From Auanema rhodensis (Eukaryota > Nematoda > Chromadorea > Rhabditida > Rhabditidae), in contig OZ059895.1 in NCBI GenBank assembly GCA_964057225.1, positions 17,699,688-17,763,687 on the forward strand: 64,000 nucleotides of DNA. Reading direction: 5' to 3'. A program made the translations under genes and the position numbers. The notes beneath the pieces were generated by a model, which saw only the letters and a program-made list of their open reading frames with translations, was not told the DNA's origin and did not search any database. This document shows positions 1 through 10,393 of this stretch, piece after piece (positions within the stretch are counted from its first letter, which is position 1; every line of letters starts with the position of its first letter).

Positions 1-42
1 CTCGTAAACAGAAGGTCGACGGTTCAATCCCGTCTGAAGGCA
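1..42 (+). tRNA. tRNA-Thr(CGT), 5' part outside the window
   Basis: The window opens at nt 31 of the tRNA, at the anticodon loop. The rest of the anticodon arm, the T arm and the 3' acceptor strand are consensus. Followed by AGTTTTT rather than the usual TGTTTTT. Confidence 0.85.
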
Positions 43-162
43 AGTTTTTATCGTTTTATTAAGTTTTCAAAGGTTGTCTACACCCATAACTGGTACGAGA
101 CTATTTTGTTCATGATTGCCAGATTCGAATCACGTATTTGGAGCATTTAAAGCTTTGTACAA

Positions 163-234
163 GCCTTTATAGCTCAGTGGCAAAGCGTCTGTCTCGTAAA
201 CAGAAGGTCGACGGTTCAATCCCGTCTGAAGGCA
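163..234 (+). tRNA. tRNA-Thr(CGT), G21A variant
   Basis: Consensus except G21A, which loses the C13:G21 pair of the D stem. The same change is in its duplicate at 5434. Confidence 0.8.
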
Positions 235-354
235 TGTTTTTATAGTTTCATTAAGTTTTCATAAGTTGTCTACACCCAAAAAAGGTACGAGACTATTTTG
301 TTCATGATTGCCAGATTTGAATCACGTATTTGGAGCATTCAAAGCTTTGTACAA

Positions 355-374
355 GCCTTTATAGCTCAGTGGCA
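355..374 (+). pseudogene. 20-nt 5' stub of tRNA-Thr(CGT)
   Basis: Only nt 1-20 of the tRNA remain, fused to the cassette flank. The internal A box is kept; the B box and anticodon arm are gone. First of ten identical stubs. Confidence 0.9.
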
Positions 375-520
375 ACCTAACAGACTCTAGATAGATCTTT
401 TGCGAATCCTCGTGAAGCAACGTCAAGGCGGTATTGTGTGAGTCAAGAAGTTGTGAACTTGACCAGAATGTTTTCTACGTGTTGCTTCTCCAAAATATGA
501 TCTTCTGAGATGCCAAAACA

Positions 521-592
521 TGCCTCAAGGCGGGATTGAACCACCGACCTTTGGTTTACAAGACCAACGCTCTGCCACTGAGCTATAGAGGC
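521..592 (-). tRNA. tRNA-Thr(TGT), acceptor variant
   Basis: A 72-nt cloverleaf: acceptor GCCTCTA, D stem GCTC/GAGC, anticodon stem TTGGT/ACCAA with loop CTTGTAA (anticodon TGT, reading ACA), T loop TTCAATC. A TTTT run follows within 10 nt. In this copy and its duplicate at 5792, nt 66 is T instead of G, giving a T6:T66 mismatch in the acceptor stem. Confidence 0.85.
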
Positions 593-776
593 TTATGAAC
601 TATACGAAACATATTTTCATACAAGCGCAGCTTGTACGGAAACATGAGGTCTCAAGCTAGAGCAAAACTGCATAATTTTTTAAGCTAAATCAAGGCCAAA
701 ACGAAAATTCAAATTTGCTTCGCGCAGTCGACGCTACTATTACTTTACCAGAAGTCAGAGTTTTTTAAAAATTTAA

Positions 777-849
777 CGACCACGGCAGGATTCGAACCTA
801 CAATCTTCTGCTCCGTAGGCAGACGCGTTATCCATTGCGCCACGCGGCC
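777..849 (-). tRNA. tRNA-Arg(ACG)
   Basis: A 73-nt cloverleaf. Acceptor GGCCGCG pairs with CGTGGTC (two G:U pairs), discriminator G. Anticodon stem TCTGC/GCAGA with loop CTACGGA gives anticodon ACG (inosine-modified in eukaryotes, reading CGU/CGC/CGA). T arm has the standard GGTTCGAATCC B box. A T5 run follows on the minus strand. The eleven copies look identical through the gene and form a cassette with the upstream-numbered Thr(TGT) gene. Confidence 0.95.
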
Positions 850-1096
850 ACGTTATTAAGTTTCTTATCGCTATTCAAGACTTGCAGTCCAAGATACATT
901 TATCTTGCCTGGAGAAAAGATGGGCCGTTTGAATAGGACATAACATTCCATAGGTGAACTGATATTTTCCGAACAGTGTGCATGATTGTGGCAACACTGT
1001 GGATTCATCCACCTGTTCATACAAATGCGTTAATCGATGTTATTCATGATTGCCAGATTCGATACACATATTTGGAGCATTTAAAGCTTTGTACAA

Positions 1097-1168
1097 GCCT
1101 TTATAGCTCAGTGGCAGAGCGTCTGTCTCGTAAACAGAAGGTCGACGGTTCAATCCCGTCTGAAGGCA
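1097..1168 (+). tRNA. tRNA-Thr(CGT), consensus form
   Basis: Reference description for this family. A 72-nt cloverleaf: acceptor GCCTTTA/TGAAGGC, D stem GCTC/GAGC, anticodon stem TCTGT/ACAGA, loop CTCGTAA, so anticodon CGT reading ACG. T arm GACGG-TTCAATC-CCGTC, discriminator A. All stems pair, both Pol III internal boxes are present, and a T5 terminator lies 2 nt after the 3' end. No intron. Nothing in this copy suggests it is dead, although whether 49 such genes are all transcribed is unknown. Confidence 0.95.
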
Positions 1169-1288
1169 TGTTTTTATCGTTTTATTAAGTTTTCAAAGGT
1201 TGTCTACACCTATAACTGGTACGAGACTATTTTGTTCATGATTGCCAGATTCGAATCACGTATTTGGAGCATTTAAAGCTTTGTACAA

Positions 1289-1360
1289 GCCTTTATAGCT
1301 CAGTGGCAGAGCGTCTGTCTCGTAAACAGAAGGTCGACGGTTCAATCCCGTCTGAAGGCA
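1289..1360 (+). tRNA. tRNA-Thr(CGT)
   Basis: Consensus form, 192 bp after the previous copy. Confidence 0.95.
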
Positions 1361-1480
1361 TGTTTTTATAGTTTTATTAAGTTTTCATAAGTTGTCTACA
1401 CCCAAAAAAGGTACGAGACTATTTTGTTCATGATTGCCAGATTTGAATCACGTATTTGGAGCATTCAAAGCTTTGTACAA

Positions 1481-1552
1481 GCCTTTATAGCTCAGTGGCA
1501 GAGCGTCTGTCTCGTAAACAGAAGGTCGACGGTTCAATCCCGTCTGAAGGCA
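1481..1552 (+). tRNA. tRNA-Thr(CGT)
   Basis: Consensus form; the spacer before it has the ATTCAAAG variant. Confidence 0.95.
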
Positions 1553-1672
1553 TGTTTTTATCGTTTTATTAAGTTTTCATAAGTTGTCTACACCCATAAA
1601 AAGTACGAGCCTATTTTGTTCATGATTGCCAGATTCGAATCACGTATTTGGAGCATTTAAAGCTTTGTACAA

Positions 1673-1744
1673 GCCTTTATAGCTCAGTGGCAGAGCGTCT
1701 GTCTCGTAAACAGAAGGTCGACGGTTCAGTCCCGTCTGAAGGCA
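1673..1744 (+). tRNA. tRNA-Thr(CGT), A57G variant
   Basis: T-loop A57 is G. This marker identifies its duplicate as the copy at 7328, not 6944. Confidence 0.9.
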
Positions 1745-1864
1745 TGTTTTTATCGTTTTATTAAGTTTTCAAAGGTTGTCTACACCCATAACTGGTACGA
1801 GACTATTTTGTTCATGATTGCCAGATTCGAATCACGTATTTGGAGCATTAAAAGCTTTCTACAA

Positions 1865-1936
1865 GCCTTTATAGCTCAGTGGCAGAGCGTCTGTCTCGTA
1901 AACAGAAGGTCGACGGTTCAATCCCGTCTGAAGGCA
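1865..1936 (+). tRNA. tRNA-Thr(CGT)
   Basis: Consensus form; leader has TTTCTAC instead of TTTGTAC. Confidence 0.95.
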
Positions 1937-2056
1937 TGTTTTTATAGTTTTATTAAGTTTTCATAAGTTGTCTACACCCAAAAAAGGTACGAGACTATTT
2001 TGTTCATGATTGCCAGATTTGAATCACGTATTTGGAGCATTCAAAGCTTTGTACAA

Positions 2057-2076
2057 GCCTTTATAGCTCAGTGGCA
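2057..2076 (+). pseudogene. 20-nt 5' stub of tRNA-Thr(CGT)
   Basis: Same breakpoint as the stub at 355. Confidence 0.9.
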
Positions 2077-2222
2077 ACCTAACAGACTCTAGATAGATCT
2101 TTTGCGAATCCTCGTGAAGCAACGTCAAGGCGGTATTGTGTGAGTCAAGAAGTTGTGAACTTGACCAGAATGTTTTCTACGTGTTGCTTCTCCAAAATAT
2201 GATCTTCTGAGATGCCAAAACA

Positions 2223-2294
2223 TGCCTCCAGGCGGGATTGAACCACCGACCTTTGGTTTACAAGACCAACGCTCTGCCACTGAGCTATAGAGGC
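2223..2294 (-). tRNA. tRNA-Thr(TGT)
   Basis: Standard form of this gene, with T6:G66 wobble in the acceptor stem and all other stems paired. Confidence 0.95.
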
Positions 2295-2478
2295 TTATGA
2301 ACTATACGAAACATATTTTCATACAAGCGCAGCTTGTACGGAAACATGAGGTCTCAAGCTAGAGCAAAACTGCATAATTTTTTAAGCTAAATCAAGGCCA
2401 AAACGAAAATTCAAATTTGCTTCGCGCAGTCGACGCTACTATTACTTTACCAGAAGTCAGAGTTTTTTAAAAATTTAA

Positions 2479-2551
2479 CGACCACGGCAGGATTCGAACC
2501 TACAATCTTCTGCTCCGTAGGCAGACGCGTTATCCATTGCGCCACGCGGCC
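2479..2551 (-). tRNA. tRNA-Arg(ACG)
   Basis: Identical to the copy at 777; partner of Thr(TGT) at 2223. Confidence 0.95.
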
Positions 2552-2798
2552 ACGTTATTAAGTTTCTTATCGCTATTCAAGACTTGCAGTCCAACATACA
2601 TTCATCTTGCCTGGAGAAAAGATGGGCCGTTTGAATAGGACATAACATTCCATAGGTGAACTGATATTTTCCGAACAGTGTGCATGATTGTGGCAACACT
2701 GTGGATTCATCCACCTGTTCATACAAATGCGTTAATCGATGTTATTCATGATTGCCAGATTCGAATCACATATTTGGAGCATTTAAAGCTTTGTACAA

Positions 2799-2870
2799 GC
2801 CTTTATAGCTCAGTGGCAGAGCGTCTGTATCGTAAACAGAAGGTCGACGGTTCAATCCCGTCTGAAGGCA
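2799..2870 (+). tRNA. tRNA-Thr(CGT), C31A variant
   Basis: First base of the anticodon loop (nt 31 here) is A, not C; anticodon CGT is unchanged. Confidence 0.9.
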
Positions 2871-2990
2871 TGTTTTTATCGTTTTATTAAGTTTTCAAAG
2901 GTTGTCTACACCCATAACTGGTACGAGACTATTTTGTTCATGATTGCCAGATTCGAATCACGTATTTGGAGCATTTAAAGCTTTGTACAA

Positions 2991-3062
2991 GCCTTCATAG
3001 CTCAGTGGCAGAGCGTCTGTCTCGTAAACAGAAGGTCGACGGTTCAATCCCGTCTGAAGGCA
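2991..3062 (+). tRNA. tRNA-Thr(CGT), T6C variant
   Basis: T6C turns the acceptor U:G wobble into a C:G pair. Confidence 0.95.
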
Positions 3063-3182
3063 TGTTTTTATCGTTTTATTAAGTTTTCATAAGTTGTCTA
3101 CACCCATAAAAGGTACGAGACTATTTTGTTCATGATTGCCAGATTCGAATCACGTATTTGGAGCATTTAAAGCTTTGTACAA

Positions 3183-3254
3183 GCCTTTATAGCTCAGTGG
3201 CAGAGCGTCTGTCTCGTAAACAGAAGGTCGACGGTTCAATCCCGTCTGAAGGCA
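3183..3254 (+). tRNA. tRNA-Thr(CGT)
   Basis: Consensus form. Confidence 0.95.
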
Positions 3255-3374
3255 TGTTTTTATCGTTTTATTAAGTTTTCATAAGTTATCTACACCCAAA
3301 AAAGGTACGAGACTATTTTGTTCATGATTGCCAGATTCGAATCACGTATTTGGAGCATTTAAAGCTTTGTACAA

Positions 3375-3446
3375 GCCTTTATAGCTCAGTGGCAGAGCGT
3401 CTGTCTCGTAAACAATAGGTCGACGGTTCAATCCCGTCTGAAGGCA
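3375..3446 (+). tRNA. tRNA-Thr(CGT), damaged anticodon stem
   Basis: G41A and A42T remove two of five anticodon-stem pairs. Probably a non-functional gene, though the internal promoter boxes are intact. Confidence 0.7.
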
Positions 3447-3566
3447 TGTTTTTATCGTTTTATTAAGTTTTCATAAGTTGTCTACACCCATAAAAGGTAG
3501 GGGACTATTTTGTTCATGATTGCCAGATTCGAATCACGTATTTGGAGCAATTAAAGCTTTGTACAA

Positions 3567-3586
3567 GCCTTTATAGCTCAGTGGCA
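3567..3586 (+). pseudogene. 20-nt 5' stub of tRNA-Thr(CGT)
   Basis: Same breakpoint as the stub at 355. Confidence 0.9.
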
Positions 3587-3732
3587 ACCTAACAGACTCT
3601 AGATAGATCTTTTGCCAATGCTCGTGAAACAACGTCAAGGCGGTACTGTGTGGGTCAAGAAGTTGTGAACTTGACCAGAATGTTTTCTACGTGTTGCTTC
3701 TCCAAAATATGATCTTCTGAGATGCCAAAACA

Positions 3733-3804
3733 TGCCTCCAGGCGGGATTGAACCACCGACCTTTGGTTTACAAGACCAACGCTCTGCCACTGAGCTATAG
3801 AGGC
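3733..3804 (-). tRNA. tRNA-Thr(TGT)
   Basis: Standard form. Confidence 0.95.
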
Positions 3805-3988
3805 TTATGAACTATACGAAACATATTTTCATACAAGCGCAGCTTGTACGGAAACATGAGGTCTCAAGCTAGAGCAAAACTGCATAATTTTTTAAGCTAA
3901 ATCAAGGCCAAAAAGGAAATTCAAATTTGCTTCGCGCAGTCGACGCTACTATTACTTTACCAGAAGTCAGAGTTTTTTAAAAATTTAA

Positions 3989-4061
3989 CGACCACGGCAG
4001 GATTCGAACCTACAATCTTCTGCTCCGTAGGCAGACGCGTTATCCATTGCGCCACGCGGCC
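3989..4061 (-). tRNA. tRNA-Arg(ACG)
   Basis: Standard form; partner of Thr(TGT) at 3733. Confidence 0.95.
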
Positions 4062-4308
4062 ACGTTATTAAGTTTCTTATCGCTATTCAAGACTGGCAGT
4101 CCAAGATACATTCATCTTGCCTAGAGAAAAGATGGGCCGTTTGAATAGGACATAACATTCCATAGGTGAACTGATATTTTCCGAACAGTGTGCATGATTG
4201 TGGCAACACTGTGGATTCATCCACCTGTTCATACAAATGCGTTAATCGATGTTATTCATGATTGCCAGATTCGAATCACATATTTGGAGCATTTAAAGCT
4301 TTGTACAA

Positions 4309-4380
4309 GCCTTTATAGCTCAGTGGCAGAGCGTCTGTCTCGTAAACAGAAGGTCGACGGTTCAATCCCGTCTGAAGGCA
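4309..4380 (+). tRNA. tRNA-Thr(CGT)
   Basis: Consensus form; the only full copy between two cassettes. Confidence 0.95.
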
Positions 4381-4500
4381 TGTTTTTATCGTTTTATTAA
4401 GTTTTCAAAGGTTGTCTACACCCATAACTGGTACGAGACTATTTTGTTCATGATTGCCAGATTCGAATCATGTATTTGGAGCATTTAAAGCTTTCTACAA

Positions 4501-4520
4501 GCCTTTATAGCTCAGTGGCA
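4501..4520 (+). pseudogene. 20-nt 5' stub of tRNA-Thr(CGT)
   Basis: Same breakpoint as the stub at 355. Confidence 0.9.
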
Positions 4521-4666
4521 ACCTAACAGACTCTAGATAGATCTTTTGCGAATCCTCGTGAAGCAACGTCAAGGCGGTATTGTGTGAGTCAAGAAGTTGT
4601 GAACTTGACCAGAATGTTTTCTACGTGTTGCTTCTCCAAAATATGATCTTCTGAGATGCCAAAACA

Positions 4667-4738
4667 TGCCTCCAGGCGGGATTGAACCACCGACCTTTGG
4701 TTTACAAGACCAACGCTCTGCCACTGAGCTATAGAGGC
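4667..4738 (-). tRNA. tRNA-Thr(TGT)
   Basis: Standard form. Confidence 0.95.
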
Positions 4739-4922
4739 TTATGAACTATACGAAACATATTTTCATACAAGCGCAGCTTGTACGGAAACATGAGGTCTCA
4801 AGCTAGAGCAAAACTGCATAATTTTTAAAGCTAAATCAAGGCCAAAACGAAAATTCAAATTTGCTTCGCGCAGTCGACGCTACTATTACTTTACCAGAAG
4901 TCAGAGTTTTTAAAAAATTTAA

Positions 4923-4995
4923 CGACCACGGCAGGATTCGAACCTACAATCTTCTGCTCCGTAGGCAGACGCGTTATCCATTGCGCCACGCGGCC
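4923..4995 (-). tRNA. tRNA-Arg(ACG)
   Basis: Standard form; partner of Thr(TGT) at 4667. Confidence 0.95.
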
Positions 4996-5241
4996 ACGTT
5001 ATTAAGTTTCTTATCGCTATTCAAGACTTGCAGTCCAAGATACATTTATCTTGCCTGGAGAAAAGATGGGCCGTTTGAATAGGACATAACATTCCATAGG
5101 TGAACTGATATTTTCCGAACAGTGTGCATGATTGTGGCAACACTGTGGATTCATCCACCTCTCATACAAATGCGTTAATCGATGTTATTCATGATTGCCA
5201 GATTCGATACACATATTTGGAGCATTTAAAGCTTTGTACAA

Positions 5242-5313
5242 GCCTTTATAGCTCAGTGGCAGAGCGTCTGTCTCGTAAACAGAAGGTCGACGGTTCAATC
5301 CCGTCTGAAGGCA
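5242..5313 (+). tRNA. tRNA-Thr(CGT)
   Basis: Consensus gene with the AGTTTTT 3' flank, as in the partial copy at position 1; it marks the start of duplication copy 2. Confidence 0.95.
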
Positions 5314-5433
5314 AGTTTTTATCGTTTTATTAAGTTTTCAAAGGTTGTCTACACCCATAACTGGTACGAGACTATTTTGTTCATGATTGCCAGATTCGAA
5401 TCACGTATTTGGAGCATTTAAAGCTTTGTACAA

Positions 5434-5505
5434 GCCTTTATAGCTCAGTGGCAAAGCGTCTGTCTCGTAAACAGAAGGTCGACGGTTCAATCCCGTCTGA
5501 AGGCA
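5434..5505 (+). tRNA. tRNA-Thr(CGT), G21A variant
   Basis: Duplicate of the copy at 163. Confidence 0.8.
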
Positions 5506-5625
5506 TGTTTTTATAGTTTCATTAAGTTTTCATAAGTTGTCTACACCCAAAAAAGGTACGAGACTATTTTGTTCATGATTGCCAGATTTGAATCACGTAT
5601 TTGGAGCATTCAAAGCTTTGTACAA

Positions 5626-5645
5626 GCCTTTATAGCTCAGTGGCA
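5626..5645 (+). pseudogene. 20-nt 5' stub of tRNA-Thr(CGT)
   Basis: Same breakpoint as the stub at 355. Confidence 0.9.
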
Positions 5646-5791
5646 ACCTAACAGACTCTAGATAGATCTTTTGCGAATCCTCGTGAAGCAACGTCAAGGC
5701 GGTATTGTGTGAGTCAAGAAGTTGTGAACTTGACCAGAATGTTTTCTACGTGTTGCTTCTCCAAAATATGATCTTCTGAGATGCCAAAACA

Positions 5792-5863
5792 TGCCTCAAG
5801 GCGGGATTGAACCACCGACCTTTGGTTTACAAGACCAACGCTCTGCCACTGAGCTATAGAGGC
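5792..5863 (-). tRNA. tRNA-Thr(TGT), acceptor variant
   Basis: Duplicate of 521 with the same T6:T66 mismatch. Confidence 0.85.
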
Positions 5864-6047
5864 TTATGAACTATACGAAACATATTTTCATACAAGCGCA
5901 GCTTGTACGGAAACATGAGGTCTCAAGCTAGAGCAAAACTGCATAATTTTTTAAGCTAAATCAAGGCCAAAACGAAAATTCAAATTTGCTTCGCGCAGTC
6001 GACGCTACTATTACTTTACCAGAAGTCAGAGTTTTTTAAAAATTTAA

Positions 6048-6120
6048 CGACCACGGCAGGATTCGAACCTACAATCTTCTGCTCCGTAGGCAGACGCGTT
6101 ATCCATTGCGCCACGCGGCC
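6048..6120 (-). tRNA. tRNA-Arg(ACG)
   Basis: Standard form; partner of Thr(TGT) at 5792. Confidence 0.95.
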
Positions 6121-6367
6121 ACGTTATTAAGTTTCTTATCGCTATTCAAGACTTGCAGTCCAAGATACATTTATCTTGCCTGGAGAAAAGATGGGCCGTT
6201 TGAATAGGACATAACATTCCATAGGTGAACTGATATTTTCCGAACAGTGTGCATGATTGTGGCAACACTGTGGATTCATCCACCTGTTCATACAAATGCG
6301 TTAATCGATGTTATTCATGATTGCCAGATTCGATACACATATTTGGAGCATTTAAAGCTTTGTACAA

Positions 6368-6439
6368 GCCTTTATAGCTCAGTGGCAGAGCGTCTGTCTC
6401 GTAAACAGAAGGTCGACGGTTCAATCCCGTCTGAAGGCA
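6368..6439 (+). tRNA. tRNA-Thr(CGT)
   Basis: Consensus form; duplicate of 1097. Confidence 0.95.
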
Positions 6440-6559
6440 TGTTTTTATCGTTTTATTAAGTTTTCAAAGGTTGTCTACACCTATAACTGGTACGAGACTA
6501 TTTTGTTCATGATTGCCAGATTCGAATCACGTATTTGGAGCATTTAAAGCTTTGTACAA

Positions 6560-6631
6560 GCCTTTATAGCTCAGTGGCAGAGCGTCTGTCTCGTAAACAG
6601 AAGGTCGACGGTTCAATCCCGTCTGAAGGCA
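6560..6631 (+). tRNA. tRNA-Thr(CGT)
   Basis: Consensus form; duplicate of 1289. Confidence 0.95.
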
Positions 6632-6751
6632 TGTTTTTATAGTTTTATTAAGTTTTCATAAGTTGTCTACACCCAAAAAAGGTACGAGACTATTTTGTTC
6701 ATGATTGCCAGATTTGAATCACGTATTTGGAGCATTCAAAGCTTTGTACAA

Positions 6752-6823
6752 GCCTTTATAGCTCAGTGGCAGAGCGTCTGTCTCGTAAACAGAAGGTCGA
6801 CGGTTCAATCCCGTCTGAAGGCA
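6752..6823 (+). tRNA. tRNA-Thr(CGT)
   Basis: Consensus form; duplicate of 1481. Confidence 0.95.
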
Positions 6824-6943
6824 TGTTTTTATCGTTTTATTAAGTTTTCATAAGTTGTCTACACCCATAAAAAGTACGAGCCTATTTTGTTCATGATTGC
6901 CAGATTCGAATCACGTATTTGGAGCATTTAAAGCTTTGTACAA

Positions 6944-7015
6944 GCCTTTATAGCTCAGTGGCAGAGCGTCTGTCTCGTAAACAGAAGGTCGACGGTTCAA
7001 TCCCGTCTGAAGGCA
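6944..7015 (+). tRNA. tRNA-Thr(CGT), extra monomer
   Basis: Consensus form; one of two monomers absent from duplication copy 1. Confidence 0.95.
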
Positions 7016-7135
7016 TGTTTTTATCGTTTTATTAAGTTTTCATAAGTTGTCTACACCCATAAAAGGTACGAGACTATTTTGTTCATGATTGCCAGATTCG
7101 AATCACGTATTTGGAGCATTTAAAGCTTTGTACAA

Positions 7136-7207
7136 GCCTTTATAGCTCAGTGGCAGAGCGTCTGTCTCGTAAACAGAAGGTCGACGGTTCAATCCCGTCT
7201 GAAGGCA
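7136..7207 (+). tRNA. tRNA-Thr(CGT), extra monomer
   Basis: Consensus form; second monomer absent from copy 1. Confidence 0.95.
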
Positions 7208-7327
7208 TGTTTTTATAGTTTTATTAAGTTTTCATAAGTTGTCTACACCCAAAAAAGGTACGAGACTATTTTGTTCATAATTGCCAGATTCGAATCACGT
7301 ATTTGGAGCATTTAAAGCTTTGTACAA

Positions 7328-7399
7328 GCCTTTATAGCTCAGTGGCAGAGCGTCTGTCTCGTAAACAGAAGGTCGACGGTTCAGTCCCGTCTGAAGGCA
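7328..7399 (+). tRNA. tRNA-Thr(CGT), A57G variant
   Basis: Duplicate of 1673, sharing its T-loop change. Confidence 0.9.
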
Positions 7400-7519
7400 T
7401 GTTTTTATCGTTTTATTAAGTTTTCAAAGGTTGTCTACACCCATAACTGGTACGAGACTATTTTGTTCATGATTGCCAGATTCGAATCACGTATTTGGAG
7501 CATTAAAAGCTTTCTACAA

Positions 7520-7591
7520 GCCTTTATAGCTCAGTGGCAGAGCGTCTGTCTCGTAAACAGAAGGTCGACGGTTCAATCCCGTCTGAAGGCA
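7520..7591 (+). tRNA. tRNA-Thr(CGT)
   Basis: Consensus form; duplicate of 1865. Confidence 0.95.
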
Positions 7592-7711
7592 TGTTTTTAT
7601 AGTTTTATTAAGTTTTCATAAGTTGTCTACACCCAAAAAAGGTACGAGACTATTTTGTTCATGATTGCCAGATTTGAATCACGTATTTGGAGCATTCAAA
7701 GCTTTGTACAA

Positions 7712-7731
7712 GCCTTTATAGCTCAGTGGCA
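7712..7731 (+). pseudogene. 20-nt 5' stub of tRNA-Thr(CGT)
   Basis: Same breakpoint as the stub at 355. Confidence 0.9.
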
Positions 7732-7877
7732 ACCTAACAGACTCTAGATAGATCTTTTGCGAATCCTCGTGAAGCAACGTCAAGGCGGTATTGTGTGAGT
7801 CAAGAAGTTGTGAACTTGACCAGAATGTTTTCTACGTGTTGCTTCTCCAAAATATGATCTTCTGAGATGCCAAAACA

Positions 7878-7949
7878 TGCCTCCAGGCGGGATTGAACCA
7901 CCGACCTTTGGTTTACAAGACCAACGCTCTGCCACTGAGCTATAGAGGC
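7878..7949 (-). tRNA. tRNA-Thr(TGT)
   Basis: Standard form. Confidence 0.95.
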
Positions 7950-8133
7950 TTATGAACTATACGAAACATATTTTCATACAAGCGCAGCTTGTACGGAAAC
8001 ATGAGGTCTCAAGCTAGAGCAAAACTGCATAATTTTTTAAGCTAAATCAAGGCCAAAACGAAAATTCAAATTTGCTTCGCGCAGTCGACGCTACTATTAC
8101 TTTACCAGAAGTCAGAGTTTTTTAAAAATTTAA

Positions 8134-8206
8134 CGACCACGGCAGGATTCGAACCTACAATCTTCTGCTCCGTAGGCAGACGCGTTATCCATTGCGCCAC
8201 GCGGCC
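8134..8206 (-). tRNA. tRNA-Arg(ACG)
   Basis: Standard form; partner of Thr(TGT) at 7878. Confidence 0.95.
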
Positions 8207-8453
8207 ACGTTATTAAGTTTCTTATCGCTATTCAAGACTTGCAGTCCAACATACATTCATCTTGCCTGGAGAAAAGATGGGCCGTTTGAATAGGACATAA
8301 CATTCCATAGGTGAACTGATATTTTCCGAACAGTGTGCATGATTGTGGCAACACTGTGGATTCATCCACCTGTTCATACAAATGCGTTAATCGATGTTAT
8401 TCATGATTGCCAGATTCGAATCACATATTTGGAGCATTTAAAGCTTTGTACAA

Positions 8454-8525
8454 GCCTTTATAGCTCAGTGGCAGAGCGTCTGTATCGTAAACAGAAGGTC
8501 GACGGTTCAATCCCGTCTGAAGGCA
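8454..8525 (+). tRNA. tRNA-Thr(CGT), C31A variant
   Basis: Duplicate of 2799. Confidence 0.9.
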
Positions 8526-8645
8526 TGTTTTTATCGTTTTATTAAGTTTTCAAAGGTTGTCTACACCCATAACTGGTACGAGACTATTTTGTTCATGATT
8601 GCCAGATTCGAATCACGTATTTGGAGCATTTAAAGCTTTGTACAA

Positions 8646-8717
8646 GCCTTCATAGCTCAGTGGCAGAGCGTCTGTCTCGTAAACAGAAGGTCGACGGTTC
8701 AATCCCGTCTGAAGGCA
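8646..8717 (+). tRNA. tRNA-Thr(CGT), T6C variant
   Basis: Duplicate of 2991. Confidence 0.95.
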
Positions 8718-8837
8718 TGTTTTTATCGTTTTATTAAGTTTTCATAAGTTGTCTACACCCATAAAAGGTACGAGACTATTTTGTTCATGATTGCCAGATT
8801 CGAATCACGTATTTGGAGCATTTAAAGCTTTGTACAA

Positions 8838-8909
8838 GCCTTTATAGCTCAGTGGCAGAGCGTCTGTCTCGTAAACAGAAGGTCGACGGTTCAATCCCGT
8901 CTGAAGGCA
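8838..8909 (+). tRNA. tRNA-Thr(CGT)
   Basis: Consensus form; duplicate of 3183. Confidence 0.95.
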
Positions 8910-9029
8910 TGTTTTTATCGTTTTATTAAGTTTTCATAAGTTATCTACACCCAAAAAAGGTACGAGACTATTTTGTTCATGATTGCCAGATTCGAATCAC
9001 GTATTTGGAGCATTTAAAGCTTTGTACAA

Positions 9030-9101
9030 GCCTTTATAGCTCAGTGGCAGAGCGTCTGTCTCGTAAACAATAGGTCGACGGTTCAATCCCGTCTGAAGGC
9101 A
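9030..9101 (+). tRNA. tRNA-Thr(CGT), damaged anticodon stem
   Basis: Duplicate of 3375 with the same two lost pairs. Confidence 0.7.
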
Positions 9102-9221
9102 TGTTTTTATCGTTTTATTAAGTTTTCATAAGTTGTCTACACCCATAAAAGGTAGGGGACTATTTTGTTCATGATTGCCAGATTCGAATCACGTATTTGG
9201 AGCAATTAAAGCTTTGTACAA

Positions 9222-9241
9222 GCCTTTATAGCTCAGTGGCA
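9222..9241 (+). pseudogene. 20-nt 5' stub of tRNA-Thr(CGT)
   Basis: Same breakpoint as the stub at 355. Confidence 0.9.
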
Positions 9242-9387
9242 ACCTAACAGACTCTAGATAGATCTTTTGCCAATGCTCGTGAAACAACGTCAAGGCGGTA
9301 CTGTGTGGGTCAAGAAGTTGTGAACTTGACCAGAATGTTTTCTACGTGTTGCTTCTCCAAAATATGATCTTCTGAGATGCCAAAACA

Positions 9388-9459
9388 TGCCTCCAGGCGG
9401 GATTGAACCACCGACCTTTGGTTTACAAGACCAACGCTCTGCCACTGAGCTATAGAGGC
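9388..9459 (-). tRNA. tRNA-Thr(TGT)
   Basis: Standard form. Confidence 0.95.
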
Positions 9460-9643
9460 TTATGAACTATACGAAACATATTTTCATACAAGCGCAGCTT
9501 GTACGGAAACATGAGGTCTCAAGCTAGAGCAAAACTGCATAATTTTTTAAGCTAAATCAAGGCCAAAAAGAAAATTCAAATTTGCTTCGCGCAGTCGACG
9601 CTACTATTACTTTACCAGAAGTCAGAGTTTTTTAAAAATTTAA

Positions 9644-9716
9644 CGACCACGGCAGGATTCGAACCTACAATCTTCTGCTCCGTAGGCAGACGCGTTATCC
9701 ATTGCGCCACGCGGCC
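9644..9716 (-). tRNA. tRNA-Arg(ACG)
   Basis: Standard form; partner of Thr(TGT) at 9388. Confidence 0.95.
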
Positions 9717-9963
9717 ACGTTATTAAGTTTCTTATCGCTATTCAAGACTGGCAGTCCAAGATACATTCATCTTGCCTAGAGAAAAGATGGGCCGTTTGAA
9801 TAGGACATAACATTCCATAGGTGAACTGATATTTTCCGAACAGTGTGCATGATTGTGGCAACACTGTGGATTCATCCACCTGTTCATACAAATGCGTTAA
9901 TCGATGTTATTCATGATTGCCAGATTCGAATCACATATTTGGAGCATTTAAAGCTTTGTACAA

Positions 9964-10035
9964 GCCTTTATAGCTCAGTGGCAGAGCGTCTGTCTCGTAA
10001 ACAGAAGGTCGACGGTTCAATCCCGTCTGAAGGCA
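9964..10035 (+). tRNA. tRNA-Thr(CGT)
   Basis: Consensus form; duplicate of 4309. Confidence 0.95.
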
Positions 10036-10155
10036 TGTTTTTATCGTTTTATTAAGTTTTCAAAGGTTGTCTACACCCATAACTGGTACGAGACTATTTT
10101 GTTCATGATTGCCAGATTCGAATCATGTATTTGGAGCATTTAAAGCTTTCTACAA

Positions 10156-10175
10156 GCCTTTATAGCTCAGTGGCA
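10156..10175 (+). pseudogene. 20-nt 5' stub of tRNA-Thr(CGT)
   Basis: Same breakpoint as the stub at 355. Confidence 0.9.
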
Positions 10176-10321
10176 ACCTAACAGACTCTAGATAGATCTT
10201 TTGCGAATCTTCGTGAAACAACGTCAAGGCGGTATTGTGTGAGTCAAGAAGTTGTGAACTTGACCAGAATGTTTTCTACGTGTTGCTTCTCCAAAATATG
10301 ATCTTCTGAGATGCCAAAACA

Positions 10322-10393
10322 TGCCTCCAGGCGGGATTGAACCACCGACCTTTGGTTTACAAGACCAACGCTCTGCCACTGAGCTATAGAGGC
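10322..10393 (-). tRNA. tRNA-Thr(TGT)
   Basis: Standard form. Confidence 0.95.

Larger units (their letters stand above)
1..5271 (+). repeat. Segmental direct repeat, copy 1
   Basis: The same series of monomers, stubs and cassettes recurs 5271 bp downstream, down to private variants such as the G21A tRNA, the C31A tRNA and the T66 variant of Thr(TGT). This copy carries a one-base deletion near 5160. Its true left end lies outside the window. Confidence 0.9.
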